Assembly: GCA_937991535.1 (NCBI GenBank)
Contig: CALKHN010000005.1
Location: 1-64,000, forward strand
Direction of reading: 5' to 3'
Source of the DNA: an uncultured Sphingobacteriales bacterium
Lineage (GTDB): Bacteria > Bacteroidota > Bacteroidia > Chitinophagales > Chitinophagaceae
DNA length: 64,000 nucleotides
Both the position numbers and the translations under genes were made by a program. Below, one piece after another: positions 17,232-27,192 of this stretch (positions are counted from its first letter, which is position 1; the number at the start of each line of letters is the position of its first letter). Below the pieces are notes generated by a model, which saw only the letters and a program-made list of their open reading frames with translations, had not been told where the DNA came from and made no database searches.

Positions 17232-20200
17232 ATGAATTTTCTGAAACACCTGCTGTTATGTACATTATCCTTCTTATTATCTATACAAGCCAGAAGTCAA
17301 ACCAAAATAAGTTATGATGAGTCCTGGAAGAAAGTTGACGCACTGATTGAGGAAAAAGGCTTGCCCAAATCGGCGATTGCAGAAGTACAAAAAATATATG
17401 AACGGGCGAAGAAGGAAAAGAACAATGCACAATTAACCAAAGCCCTCATCTATCAAATCAATCTCAACATTCCTTTAACGGAAAATGGGGCAGAAGAAAA
17501 CATCCGTAAAATAGAAGCTGAGATACAAACGGCGCAACCTCCTGTTCGTTATATCCTGCAATCGGTTGCAGCCGAAATGTACTGGCAATATTTCCAAAAT
17601 AACCGCTGGAAATTTTATAACCGAACCAATACGACTAATGTAAATAAGGAAGACATCGCCACATGGACATTGGATGACCTGCATCATAAAATCAGCCAGT
17701 TGTATGTAGCTTCTGTAGCGGATGAAAAACTTTTACAACAAACCAAACTTGAAACTTACGAACCCATTATCATTAAAGGAAATACCCGCAAACTTCGTCC
17801 TACCCTCTACGACCTGTTAGCCCACAGGGCACTGGATTATTTTGAAAATGATGAGAGAGATATTACAAGGCCTGCATATGCATTTACCCTCAGCGAAAAT
17901 GCTGCGTTTGCCCCCGCAGCAGATTTTATTCATCATATTTTTATAACAAAAGATTCGTCTTCACTGCATCATATGGCACTGCTCATTTTCCGGCAGTTAC
18001 TATCTTTTCACAGCAGTGATACAGTGCCAGATGCATTGATGGATGCCGATTTGCGGAGGCTGCAATTTGTTTACCGGCACGCCATAATGCCCGGTAAGGA
18101 TGAATTGTACAAAACAGCATTGGCACATCTTACAGCGCAATACGGCAAACAGCGTGTAGCCGCGCAGGCATGGGGCTTGCTGGCGCAATATTATTTTGAG
18201 CAGGGCAGCAGCTACGATGAAGCAAAGGGTAATGAGGCACTGAAGTATGCATATAAAACAGCGAAAGAGATCTGTGAAAAAACGATAAAGGATTTCCCTA
18301 AAACGGAAGGCGCAGCCCTTTGCCATAACCTGCTCAACAATATTCTCGGTAAATCTTTAACCCTCCAAACCGAAAAGGTAAATATTCCGGGGGAAGCATT
18401 CAGAACCCTGGTAAACTACAGGAATTTCTTTACCTGTCATTTCAGGATAATAAAAATAGATAAGGCACTCAAAGAACAATGGCAAAACCGCTACGAGTCA
18501 GCATACTGGAATAAACTCGTTGCTTTGCCTGCTTTACGCGCATGGCAGCAGCAACTGCCTTCAACGGATGACTACCGCGATCATTCGGTTGAAATAAAAA
18601 TTGACGCGCTGCCTGCGGGAGAATATATTTTACTGGGAAGTGTAAACGATGACTTCGGCACTGCCGAAAACCTGCTGGCGGCACAATTTTTTTACGTTTC
18701 AAATATCAGTTATATCAGCAACAACAATTCATACTTCGCTTTGCACCGCAATACCGGCAAGCCCCTTGCCGGCGCTTCGGTGCAGGTGTGGACTTCCAAA
18801 TACGATTATACCGACCGGAAAAATAAATTACAGAAAGCGGAAGAATTAACGGCCGACAAAAACGGCTTCTTTACATTAAAAACAACGGGCAAAGAAAACC
18901 GGAATGCACGGCTGGAAATAAGGTGGGAAAAGGATTATCTCTTTATGGATGACTATGAATACCTATATACGCGTTATGATGCGGGCGAGGCAAATACAAC
19001 AGCAGATGGGTTTGAACAAAAAAATGCAAGGATATATTTTTTTACCGACAGGAGCATTTACCGGCCCGGGCAAACTGTATATTTTAAGGGCATAGGCGTC
19101 ACAAAAAATGCAGCTACCCGCAAAGCCAAACCGGTTACCGATAAAACTATACATGTATACCTGCAGGATGCAAACAGGCAGGCGCTGGATTCACTTTCTT
19201 TAACCCTCAATGAATACGGCTCCATACACGGACAATTTCAGTTGCCGCAACATGTACTTACCGGCAATTTTAATATACTGGTTAAAGAATACAACCAAAG
19301 CGGTGCAGATTTTTCGGTAGAAGAGTATAAACGCCCGAAGTTTTTGGTAGAAATCATCAAGCCACAGAACAGTTACAGGGTGAACGATACCGTTACCCTA
19401 ACCGGATTGGCCAAGGCTTACGCCGGAAATAACATTGACGGAGCTACCGTAAAATACCGGATATCGCGCCGGGCAAGGTTTATTTATCCCTGGCTGTATT
19501 ACCAGAAAGGGATGCCCAATACTACCCCGATGGAAATTGCCAATGGCACTACAACCACCGATACTGACGGAAATTTCAGCGTCCGTTTTAAAGCAATACC
19601 CGACCTTACGATCAGCCCAATACTTGAACCTGTATTTGATTATACTGTGGAAGCGGATGTAACGGACATCACCGGTGAAACCCGCAGCAGTACAGCAATT
19701 GTGCAGGTGGGCTATAAGGCCATTCAATTGGATATTGCATTGCCGCAAAATGGCCCGCTTGCTTTGGACAGTTTTACAATGCTTAACATTAGCAGTAAAA
19801 ATATGAATGGCGTGTTTGAACCTGTTCAGGCAAGTGTAAAAATATACCCGCTGCAATCTCCCGGCCGGCTTATCCGCAGCAGGTACTGGGAAAAACCCGA
19901 CCAGTTTATCTATAAAGAAGATGAATTTGTTAAGCTCTTCCCGCACGATGAATATAAAGATGAATCGGATTACCGCAACTGGCAAAAAGGAGTCTTAGCA
20001 TATTCTGATTCATTTACCACAGCGGCAAATCTCAAATATCAAATCTTAAATCTTAAATTAGAACAAGGTTGGTATGCTATTGAAGTGATAGCCACAGACA
20101 AATATGGCGCTGAAGCAAAAGCGATGGAATATGTGCAATTGTACGACAGCAAATCCAAAGTATTGCCAACACCGGTCTATACCTGGAGCACAGGTACACC

Positions 20201-23200
20201 CCATGCGATACAACCTGGAGAAACGGTTGCATTGTTCAGCGGCACTTCGGCCAATGATGTGTTTATGATCCAGCAAACAGACAGGGATATTGAAGAGAAC
20301 GTTCATCCGCTGGGTACCGACGCGCAAAACAATATGGAAGAAACTTACCAGTTCTTTACATTGAACAATGAAAAGAAAGACTTCCGTTTTACAGCCACGG
20401 AGGAGGATCGTGGCGGTTTTGGGATACTGCAGTTCTTTGTGAAGGGAAACCGGTTCTATACGAATAGCCGTATTATTGATGTGCCCTGGACCAACAAACA
20501 ACTCAATATCAGTTTTACTACTTTCAGAGATAAAATGGAACCCGGCAGCAGGGAAAAGTGGGAAGTGAAGATCAGCGGCGAAAAGGGTGAAAAGGTGGCC
20601 GCTGAAATGCTGGCCTCCATGTACGATGCATCATTGGATCAGTTTAAACCACACAACTGGACTGTACCCGGTATTTGGCCGGAATATCATTTGGACAGCT
20701 ACTGGAATGGAAGACAAAATTTTATAAATGTGCAATCACAGCAGAGAAATGCACTCGAGCAAGAAAATGAAATGTTCATTAAGAATTACGACCGGCTGAT
20801 TGATGTGGGAATCTCTCCACATTTTGAGATGATGAAATTTTCACTTCCAGGAATTGTACGCGATACAGAAGTAAGCCGAAAACTGCAAGGAAAGGCAGAA
20901 GGTATTGTGATAGCAGGTGCAAAGGAAAAGAGTGAAGACTCCGGAAGCAATGCAATCCTGGAAGCAAGCTCAACTCCGGCTAATCAGACTAGTACCCGTA
21001 AAAATTTTAATGAAACCGCTTTCTTTTTTCCCGACCTGAAAACCGACAGTGCGGGCAATGTATCGTTCAGCTTTACCATGCCTGAAGCATTGACCCAATG
21101 GAAGCTAATGACCTTTGCCCATACGCCGGCATTGTCTTTAGGGTATGCCCAACAGTTAGCCGTTACGCAAAAAGAACTGATGGTACAGCCCAATACACCG
21201 CGCTTTGTAAGAGAAAATGACAGGATGGCTTTCAGCGCCAAAATAGTGAACATGGGCGACAGCCTGATCAATGGATTCGCAAAATTAGAGCTGATGGATG
21301 CGACGACCAATAAGCCGGTGGATGATCTGTTTCACAATGCCGTTCCGGCAAAAAACTTTTCCGTCTCGCCCGGGCAAAGCGAAGCAGTCTTGTTTCAGCT
21401 TAGCATTCCCGAAAACTTTAATGTGCCTTTATTATACCGGATCAGTGCAACTTCTTCTCCCCGGGTTAACGGAAGCACGCTTTCCGACGGTGAAGAAAAT
21501 GTATTGCCGGTATTGAGTAACCGCATGATGGTTACCGAAACCCTGCCCCTGAATATGCGCACCAGCGGCAGCAAACAGTTCAAATTCGAAAAACTGCTGA
21601 AATCAGATACTGCACAGGCGTCATCACAAAAAAATTATTCCCTAGCGGTTGAATATACCGCAAACCCCGCCTGGTACGCCGTTCAGGCGTTGCCTTACCT
21701 AACGGCATACCCGTATGAATGTTCGGAGCAAACTTTTAACCGCTACTATGCCAATACCTTGGCCACATTTATTGCCAGCAGTGCGCCGCGTATAAAAGCG
21801 GTATACGATAAATGGCGTACCGATTCTTCCGGCAACAAGAGCCTGGTTTCTAATCTTGAGAAAAACGAAGAACTGAAAAGCATTTTGCTGCAGGAAACGC
21901 CCTGGGTACTCCAGGCGCAAAATGAAACGGAGCAAAAACAGAACATCGCTTTGTTATTCGATATGATGCGCATGAGCAGCGAAGCAAAAACAAACTTTAA
22001 TAAACTCAAAGACATGCAAACCGCCAATGGTGGTTTTGTATGGTTTAAAGGGGGTAGCGACGACCGCTATATCACCCAGTATATTATAACCGGTGTGGGA
22101 CATCTTCAAAAATTAAGCGCCCTGCCGGAGGAAAGTTATACTGAATGGAATGAACTTATTGATGCGGCATTGCACTATGCCGATGCAAGGATAAAGGAGG
22201 ATTACGACAACCTGGTTAAACAAAAAGCCGGTCTCAAAAAAAACAATTTAACCGGTATAGTGGTGCAATACCTGTACATGCGTAGCTTTTTTAAAGAGAA
22301 AAAAGTAAATGACGCTGCGCTGAAAGCATACAATTATTATAAGCAGCAGGCCAAACAATTCTGGCTAAAGCAAAGCAAATATTTTCAGGGTATGATTGCG
22401 CTATCCCTTTACCGTGACGGCGACAACGCTATTCCAAAAGCCATTGTGGCTTCACTTAAAGAAAATGCCATTACACATGAAGAACTGGGCATGTACTGGA
22501 AAGACAACCGCGGGGGATACTACTGGCATGAAGCGCCTGTAGAAATACAATCGCTGTTTATTGAAGCCTTTAATGAAATAACGCATGATACAAAAGCGGT
22601 GAATGATATGAAGCTGTGGCTGTTGAAACAAAAACAAACACAGCACTGGGGCAATACCAAATCAACCGCCGAAGCCTGCTATGCATTATTGCTGCAGGGA
22701 ACAGACTGGCTGAGCAACCCGCCACAGGTAAACGTTAAACTGGGTACAAAAAGTTTCTCTTCTTTGAGGAAGGATGAAGCAGGCACGGGTTATTTTAAAT
22801 ACAAGGTTGCTACAGAAGAAATAAAACCGGCAATGGGTAATATACAGGTAACAGTATCTCCTTCCTCAGCCGCATCACCGCAGAATGCAGGAAGCTGGGG
22901 CGCCGTGCACTGGCAATATTTTGAAGACCTGGATAAAATAACAGCATCGGCAGAAAATAAAATGCCCCTGCAGCTAAAGAAGCAATTGTTCATAGAAAAG
23001 AACAGCGATAAAGGACCGGTGCTTCAACCGGTGGACAGCAGCACGGTATTGAAGGTGGGCGATAAAATAAAAGTAAGAATTGAATTGCGGGCCAACAGGG
23101 ATATGGAATATGTGCACATGAAAGATTTGCGGGCCGCCGGAACAGAGCCGGTAAATGTATTGAGCCAATACAAATGGCAGGGAGGATTGGGTTATTATGA

Positions 23201-23384
23201 AAGCACTAAAGATGCTTCCACCAATTTCTTTTTTAGCTGGTTGCGCAAGGGTACTTACGTATTTGAATACCCGCTGTTTGTTACACATAAGGGCAATTTC
23301 TCGGCAGGTGTGGCTACCATTCAGTGTATGTATGCACCCAAGTTTCTGTCTCATTCAGAAGGCATAAGGATTACTGTTAAATAG
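17232..23384 (+). CDS. Alpha-2-macroglobulin family protein (giant, secreted)
   Basis: From the ATG at 17232 this is a 2050-residue protein with a cleavable signal peptide (helix to SIQARSQ). Bacterial macroglobulins trap proteases attacking the cell envelope. Visible landmarks are a roughly 570-residue N-terminal region with helical repeats, then the MG2 signature DRSIYRPGQTVYFKG (near residue 605). The A2M domain follows (LTQWKLMTFAHTP near 1290), and then the thioester motif CSEQ (cysteine near residue 1497) within YPYECSEQTF, followed by an alpha/alpha-toroid thioester domain. The CxEQ arrangement suggests an intact thioester. Unlike E. coli yfhM, it is not next to pbpC; a class A penicillin-binding protein lies at 55888. 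A short AT-rich repeat is embedded in its coding sequence at 20027-20060. No lipobox is seen. Confidence 0.93.
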   Translation: MNFLKHLLLCTLSFLLSIQARSQTKISYDESWKKVDALIEEKGLPKSAIAEVQKIYERAKKEKNNAQLTKALIYQINLNIPLTENGAEENIRKIEAEIQTAQPPVRYILQSVAAEMYWQYFQNNRWKFYNRTNTTNVNKEDIATWTLDDLHHKISQLYVASVADEKLLQQTKLETYEPIIIKGNTRKLRPTLYDLLAHRALDYFENDERDITRPAYAFTLSENAAFAPAADFIHHIFITKDSSSLHHMALLIFRQLLSFHSSDTVPDALMDADLRRLQFVYRHAIMPGKDELYKTALAHLTAQYGKQRVAAQAWGLLAQYYFEQGSSYDEAKGNEALKYAYKTAKEICEKTIKDFPKTEGAALCHNLLNNILGKSLTLQTEKVNIPGEAFRTLVNYRNFFTCHFRIIKIDKALKEQWQNRYESAYWNKLVALPALRAWQQQLPSTDDYRDHSVEIKIDALPAGEYILLGSVNDDFGTAENLLAAQFFYVSNISYISNNNSYFALHRNTGKPLAGASVQVWTSKYDYTDRKNKLQKAEELTADKNGFFTLKTTGKENRNARLEIRWEKDYLFMDDYEYLYTRYDAGEANTTADGFEQKNARIYFFTDRSIYRPGQTVYFKGIGVTKNAATRKAKPVTDKTIHVYLQDANRQALDSLSLTLNEYGSIHGQFQLPQHVLTGNFNILVKEYNQSGADFSVEEYKRPKFLVEIIKPQNSYRVNDTVTLTGLAKAYAGNNIDGATVKYRISRRARFIYPWLYYQKGMPNTTPMEIANGTTTTDTDGNFSVRFKAIPDLTISPILEPVFDYTVEADVTDITGETRSSTAIVQVGYKAIQLDIALPQNGPLALDSFTMLNISSKNMNGVFEPVQASVKIYPLQSPGRLIRSRYWEKPDQFIYKEDEFVKLFPHDEYKDESDYRNWQKGVLAYSDSFTTAANLKYQILNLKLEQGWYAIEVIATDKYGAEAKAMEYVQLYDSKSKVLPTPVYTWSTGTPHAIQPGETVALFSGTSANDVFMIQQTDRDIEENVHPLGTDAQNNMEETYQFFTLNNEKKDFRFTATEEDRGGFGILQFFVKGNRFYTNSRIIDVPWTNKQLNISFTTFRDKMEPGSREKWEVKISGEKGEKVAAEMLASMYDASLDQFKPHNWTVPGIWPEYHLDSYWNGRQNFINVQSQQRNALEQENEMFIKNYDRLIDVGISPHFEMMKFSLPGIVRDTEVSRKLQGKAEGIVIAGAKEKSEDSGSNAILEASSTPANQTSTRKNFNETAFFFPDLKTDSAGNVSFSFTMPEALTQWKLMTFAHTPALSLGYAQQLAVTQKELMVQPNTPRFVRENDRMAFSAKIVNMGDSLINGFAKLELMDATTNKPVDDLFHNAVPAKNFSVSPGQSEAVLFQLSIPENFNVPLLYRISATSSPRVNGSTLSDGEENVLPVLSNRMMVTETLPLNMRTSGSKQFKFEKLLKSDTAQASSQKNYSLAVEYTANPAWYAVQALPYLTAYPYECSEQTFNRYYANTLATFIASSAPRIKAVYDKWRTDSSGNKSLVSNLEKNEELKSILLQETPWVLQAQNETEQKQNIALLFDMMRMSSEAKTNFNKLKDMQTANGGFVWFKGGSDDRYITQYIITGVGHLQKLSALPEESYTEWNELIDAALHYADARIKEDYDNLVKQKAGLKKNNLTGIVVQYLYMRSFFKEKKVNDAALKAYNYYKQQAKQFWLKQSKYFQGMIALSLYRDGDNAIPKAIVASLKENAITHEELGMYWKDNRGGYYWHEAPVEIQSLFIEAFNEITHDTKAVNDMKLWLLKQKQTQHWGNTKSTAEACYALLLQGTDWLSNPPQVNVKLGTKSFSSLRKDEAGTGYFKYKVATEEIKPAMGNIQVTVSPSSAASPQNAGSWGAVHWQYFEDLDKITASAENKMPLQLKKQLFIEKNSDKGPVLQPVDSSTVLKVGDKIKVRIELRANRDMEYVHMKDLRAAGTEPVNVLSQYKWQGGLGYYESTKDASTNFFFSWLRKGTYVFEYPLFVTHKGNFSAGVATIQCMYAPKFLSHSEGIRITVK
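20027..20060 (+). repeat. AT-rich intergenic-type repeat inside the macroglobulin coding region
   Basis: AAATCTCAAATATC followed by two AAATCTT words and TTAAATTA resembles the tandem word at 15801-15828. Here it is read in frame as NLKYQILNLKL (about residue 933 onward), where the flanking protein is of ordinary composition. Confidence 0.45.
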
Positions 23385-23703
23385 GAAGGATCTTTATGTC
23401 TTTAACATATATCAACTGTTACAGGCTAATATCAGGGGAAATTCATGTATGAACAAAACAATTGTATATAGTTCCTGATAAGTAAAAATACTTATCGGGC
23501 AAAAACATCCGAAAAACGACGGAACAAATCCCTTTACCGAATATAGTTCCGTAAGGCTCAAATCCGTAGCATCTTTACACTATCGAATCATTAGGATAGA
23601 TGATCACGAACAGAAAAAATAAAAAAGAGGTTGCTTACATCACCGCCAGACCAGAGTAAAAATATTTACTCACTAACCCTCAATATTATTGGAATAAAAG
23701 AAT
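23385..23703. other. Structured gene-free region (long 3' UTR or small RNA candidate)
   Basis: No coding frame is visible. Three hairpins occur in order: a perfect 11-bp stem with an AAAA loop at 23474-23499 (GATAAGTA paired with TACTTATC), ACGGAAC/GTTCCGT arms at 23519-23552, and GAGTAAA/TTTACTC at 23654-23671. The region leads into a canonical terminator. No TAnnTTTG promoter was found within it, so a long 3' UTR of the macroglobulin mRNA is the simpler reading. Confidence 0.4.
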
Positions 23704-23727
23704 CAGCCCGCAAAGGCTGGTTTTTTT
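23704..23727 (+). terminator. Rho-independent terminator
   Basis: CAGCC and GGCTG pair around a six-base loop and are followed by G and seven T residues. It is 320 bases after the macroglobulin stop and is oriented to end rightward transcription. Confidence 0.7.
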
Positions 23728-23749
23728 GTTTATAGGGTGTTCACACCAT

Positions 23750-25867
23750 TTAGTCTTTTAACCTAAAAGCAACATAAGTATCTCCAGATGGTGATCCCAC
23801 CTTGCCGCCACCCCCAGCCGCTATTACTATATATTGCTTACCATTAAGCATATAAGTTGCCGGCGTTGCATAACCGCCCGCCGATAGCTTATATTCCCAT
23901 AACAATTTGCCGGTGTGCTTATCAAATATTCTCAGCTTTTCATCGAAGGTGGCTGCAATAATAACAAGCCCGCCGGCTGTAACTACAGCCCCACCCAGGT
24001 TCTGTGTTCCTGTAGCCCCGATTCCTCTTTTGACTAACTCAGGATATTCACCCAATGGCACTTTCCAAAGCAGTTCGCCCTTGTTTAAATCAATGGCATT
24101 AAGTGTTCCCCAGGGCGGTTTTACACCGGGATATCCTTCCTTATCGGTTAATACCGTCCATCCATTGTGCACGTAACGGTACTGTTGTTCGGGTTTTGCT
24201 GAGGTTTTGTGTGTATGCTCTGTGTTTTGCTCCGCATCAAACAAAAAATCCAACAATGCTTTTTTATCTTCGTCCGTAATATTCGGATAGGCTGGCATTT
24301 GTCCTTTCCCCGCTTTTAACAGCACGGCTGCCTGCTCCCTGGAAAATTTTTTGGAGAGTTGCCGGAGAGAAGGGAATACCGCAGTGCCGGCCCGGTTGGT
24401 ACCATGACACATCGTACAGTTATTGAGTGTATAAATTTTTTCGCCCCGTGAAATAACGGCATCATTATCTCCAGCAGGAATGGCCTTCATTTTTACCAGC
24501 AATGGAATTTCATTTGCATTTACATACAGCACGCCTGTTTCAGGATCAAAAGATGCACCTCCCCACTCCGCGCCTCCCCTTGTGCCGGGAAACTGTACAA
24601 CGCCATTGGTATCGGGTGGTGTAAAAATAGGGCCCATCTTTGCATTTTTTATCCTTTCTTTTACAAAAGCATAAGCTGAATCGGAAATACCGGTGATATC
24701 ACTTTCAGAAAAATGCTGCCGCGCAAAGGGCGCCGGTTTTACCGGGAAAGGCTGCGTGGGCCAGGCGGCTTCTCCCATCAAACCCGACCGGGGAACCGCT
24801 CTTTCTTCTATTGGAAAAAGGGGTTCTCCCGTTAACCGGTTAAACAAAAAAACCATACCCATTTTAGTTACCTGCGCAACAGCATCGGTTTTTGTTTGCC
24901 CGCTTTTTACCGTAACCAATGTGGGCGGCGCAGGTAAATCATAATCCCATAAGTCGTGATGCACCAACTGGTAATGCCACCTGCGTTCACCTGTTTGCGC
25001 ATCAAGCGCCACAATGCAGTTACCAAAAAGATTCGTTCCTTTACGATTGCCCCCGTAAAAATCAAATGCGGGAGAACCGAGTGGAACAAACACCATTCCT
25101 CTTTCTTCATCCACACTCATTCCCGCCCAGGCATTTGTTCCGCCGGCTTCTTTATACGAATCCTTATCCCATGTATCATAACCAAATTCACCAGGCTGGG
25201 GTATGGTATTAAACGTCCAGGCTATTTTCCCGGTTCTAACATTATATGCTCTTACAAAGCCGGGGGCCGCATCATACCCTTCACCCAATGCAGTGCCCTG
25301 TATTAAAAGGTCTTTATAAATAATACCGGGAGAAGTGGCCCATACAGCAAGTTTGGCGGGATCACGCCCCAAACCCACACGCAGATCCACTTTGCCATTG
25401 TCGCCAAAATTTAAAAGCAGGGAACCATCATCTGCATTCAAAGCGTAGAGATAATGTCCTGCGGAAAAAAATATTCTTTTATCATTATCCTCCGCCCAGT
25501 ACGTAACACCGCGGTTCACACCTGTTGCCTCTTCATTAACAAACGGGTTAAACCGCCATATCTCCTTCCCGTGTAACGGGTTTAATGCAATTAACTTTAA
25601 CCGGGGCGATGTAACATACATCATACCATTTACCACAATCGGGTTGCATTGTATAGTGGAACGGTTTCCTTCACGTGCATCGCCGGTATGGTAAATCCAT
25701 GCTACTTCCAGAAGATGAAGGTTGTTGCCGTTGATCTGATCCAGTGCAGAATAAGCTGTGCTGGCTTTATCTCCCCTGTAAACCTCCCAGGTGGTAAAAG
25801 GCTGCTGCTGTTGCCGGCAAGACATTAAAAGCAAGACAATACAAACCGTACAACAAACAAATTTCAT
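23750..25867 (-). CDS. PQQ-dependent dehydrogenase with built-in cytochrome c domain (lipoprotein)
   Basis: The product has 705 residues from the ATG at 25867 (a longer frame to 25963 has no signal sequence). The start is a lipoprotein signal with lipobox LLMSC near residue 17, so the enzyme sits in the periplasm on a membrane anchor. The body is an eight-bladed quinoprotein propeller of the membrane glucose/quinate dehydrogenase type (blade motifs such as NGMMYVTSP, GKEIWRF, LFNRLTGEPLFPIEER and GKLLWEYKL). Between the later blades is an inserted cytochrome c domain with heme site CTMCH (cysteine near residue 484). The inferred activity is oxidation of a sugar or alcohol using PQQ, with electrons passing to the chain's own heme. 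The next gene in the same direction, 11 bases on, is an amidohydrolase. PQQ biosynthesis genes are not in the window. Confidence 0.88.
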   Translation of the reverse strand: MKFVCCTVCIVLLLMSCRQQQQPFTTWEVYRGDKASTAYSALDQINGNNLHLLEVAWIYHTGDAREGNRSTIQCNPIVVNGMMYVTSPRLKLIALNPLHGKEIWRFNPFVNEEATGVNRGVTYWAEDNDKRIFFSAGHYLYALNADDGSLLLNFGDNGKVDLRVGLGRDPAKLAVWATSPGIIYKDLLIQGTALGEGYDAAPGFVRAYNVRTGKIAWTFNTIPQPGEFGYDTWDKDSYKEAGGTNAWAGMSVDEERGMVFVPLGSPAFDFYGGNRKGTNLFGNCIVALDAQTGERRWHYQLVHHDLWDYDLPAPPTLVTVKSGQTKTDAVAQVTKMGMVFLFNRLTGEPLFPIEERAVPRSGLMGEAAWPTQPFPVKPAPFARQHFSESDITGISDSAYAFVKERIKNAKMGPIFTPPDTNGVVQFPGTRGGAEWGGASFDPETGVLYVNANEIPLLVKMKAIPAGDNDAVISRGEKIYTLNNCTMCHGTNRAGTAVFPSLRQLSKKFSREQAAVLLKAGKGQMPAYPNITDEDKKALLDFLFDAEQNTEHTHKTSAKPEQQYRYVHNGWTVLTDKEGYPGVKPPWGTLNAIDLNKGELLWKVPLGEYPELVKRGIGATGTQNLGGAVVTAGGLVIIAATFDEKLRIFDKHTGKLLWEYKLSAGGYATPATYMLNGKQYIVIAAGGGGKVGSPSGDTYVAFRLKD

Positions 25868-25878
25868 GTAAGCAGTGA

Positions 25879-26976
25879 TTATCGTTTCAATATTTTTAGC
25901 GCGTTTGTTTTGTATACCTTTTTTAAAACGGCATCGCTCAAACCAAATCCATGCAGGGGCCAATGATAGCCGGTTATATTGTGATAATAAAAATGCTCGT
26001 CGCTGGTTTGAAGGATGCGAAATGTCATTTCATACATTTCGCTGTAAAACCCCATATCGGTTCCGTATAATAATTTATCCTGGTACTTTTCAAAAAAATT
26101 GAACATATAGCGTGGTATGGGTGATGTTTCGGCATAGCGCGCAGAGATATCGGCGTAGAGGTTGGAATATTTATTCAATAGACTTCCCAAAATACTGAGA
26201 TCGTATTCACAGTTGGCATAATGGCAGGCAATGAATATGGTATTTGGATTTTCCCGTACTACGTTTTCCAGCGTTTGTATCAAAGCCGGATGGCCCTTGA
26301 GGTTTTGCTTTGATTTATATTTCTCTATTCTCCACTCATAGGCATTCATCAAACCGTCGTTGGTAGAATCCATCGGTTCATACATCCACATGGGTTCCGC
26401 TACATGAATGTTAACAGGCATTTTTAGCTCGCCGCATTTTTGAAACAAAGGTTTCAACCGCGGGTCATCTACGTGCATACCCGAAGGTACCGGGTAAGAA
26501 TAATACTCCCCAAATCCCTTATCGCCCAGTTCACCTACACCTTTGGCGCCCATGCGAAAACATCTTTCCAGTTCTTTTACCGCTTTTTCTACTCCACCCG
26601 GTTCGTTAATTGCAGAATAATCAAATCCGCACCATACATCAAAACGGCCTTTATATTTGGAATATATGTTAAACACCGAATCAAATTTCTTACCCGTGGC
26701 ATAAGAGAGAATAAGCGTTTTTTCGATCCTATATTTGTCCATTAACGCTATCCAGCCTTCAATATCTGCTACTGATTTTGCATAACTGTGCGAATGCACA
26801 TCAATTACAGGGAACTTTGCATTTTCAATTTTTGTGACAGGGATTTTATAGATGGATTTTGGCCGGTAGTTCTTTAATAAGATGCTATCGGCACGCTGTG
26901 CGGTGGAAACCTGCTGAAGCAGTGCAGATAAAGTAAAAAGAAGCAGACATAATTTCTGATAGAGGGGCATACGCAT
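25879..26976 (-). CDS. Secreted amidohydrolase (amidohydrolase_2 family)
   Basis: The product has 365 residues when started at the ATG at 26976, which is directly followed by a signal peptide (LCLLLFTLSALLQQVSTAQ). The frame is open to 27174 but that extension has no such sequence. The mature protein is a TIM-barrel metal-dependent hydrolase. IDVHSHSY provides the first metal ligands, ACHYANCEYD is a later histidine-bearing strand, and YGTDMGF the catalytic aspartate near the C-terminus. Substrates in this family include hydroxylated aromatic or cyclic carboxylic acids (decarboxylation or ring hydrolysis); which applies here cannot be read. It stops 11 bases before the PQQ dehydrogenase start, so the two probably act in one periplasmic oxidation pathway. 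Confidence 0.82.
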   Translation of the reverse strand: MRMPLYQKLCLLLFTLSALLQQVSTAQRADSILLKNYRPKSIYKIPVTKIENAKFPVIDVHSHSYAKSVADIEGWIALMDKYRIEKTLILSYATGKKFDSVFNIYSKYKGRFDVWCGFDYSAINEPGGVEKAVKELERCFRMGAKGVGELGDKGFGEYYSYPVPSGMHVDDPRLKPLFQKCGELKMPVNIHVAEPMWMYEPMDSTNDGLMNAYEWRIEKYKSKQNLKGHPALIQTLENVVRENPNTIFIACHYANCEYDLSILGSLLNKYSNLYADISARYAETSPIPRYMFNFFEKYQDKLLYGTDMGFYSEMYEMTFRILQTSDEHFYYHNITGYHWPLHGFGLSDAVLKKVYKTNALKILKR

Positions 26977-27192
26977 AGTGGTTGGTTTTGAGTAATCAGG
27001 TCTAATTTTTTTACCTATCCTGTTAAATAAGGATTCGGCTGCTTTTGGGAAATTTCCCAATACCTGTTCTGGCATTTCCCTGTGAAACATACAGTAATGT
27101 TTGTATAAATATATGCTTTGTTTGGGTAGCCGGGTGAGAACAAAAAATGGGAAATATACATGCCTGCTGTACATGGTTATTATTACGAGGCA

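Noticed and set aside
19398..20501. Long minus-strand frames opposite the macroglobulin gene
   Set aside because: Shadows of a continuous 2050-residue protein with recognisable domains.
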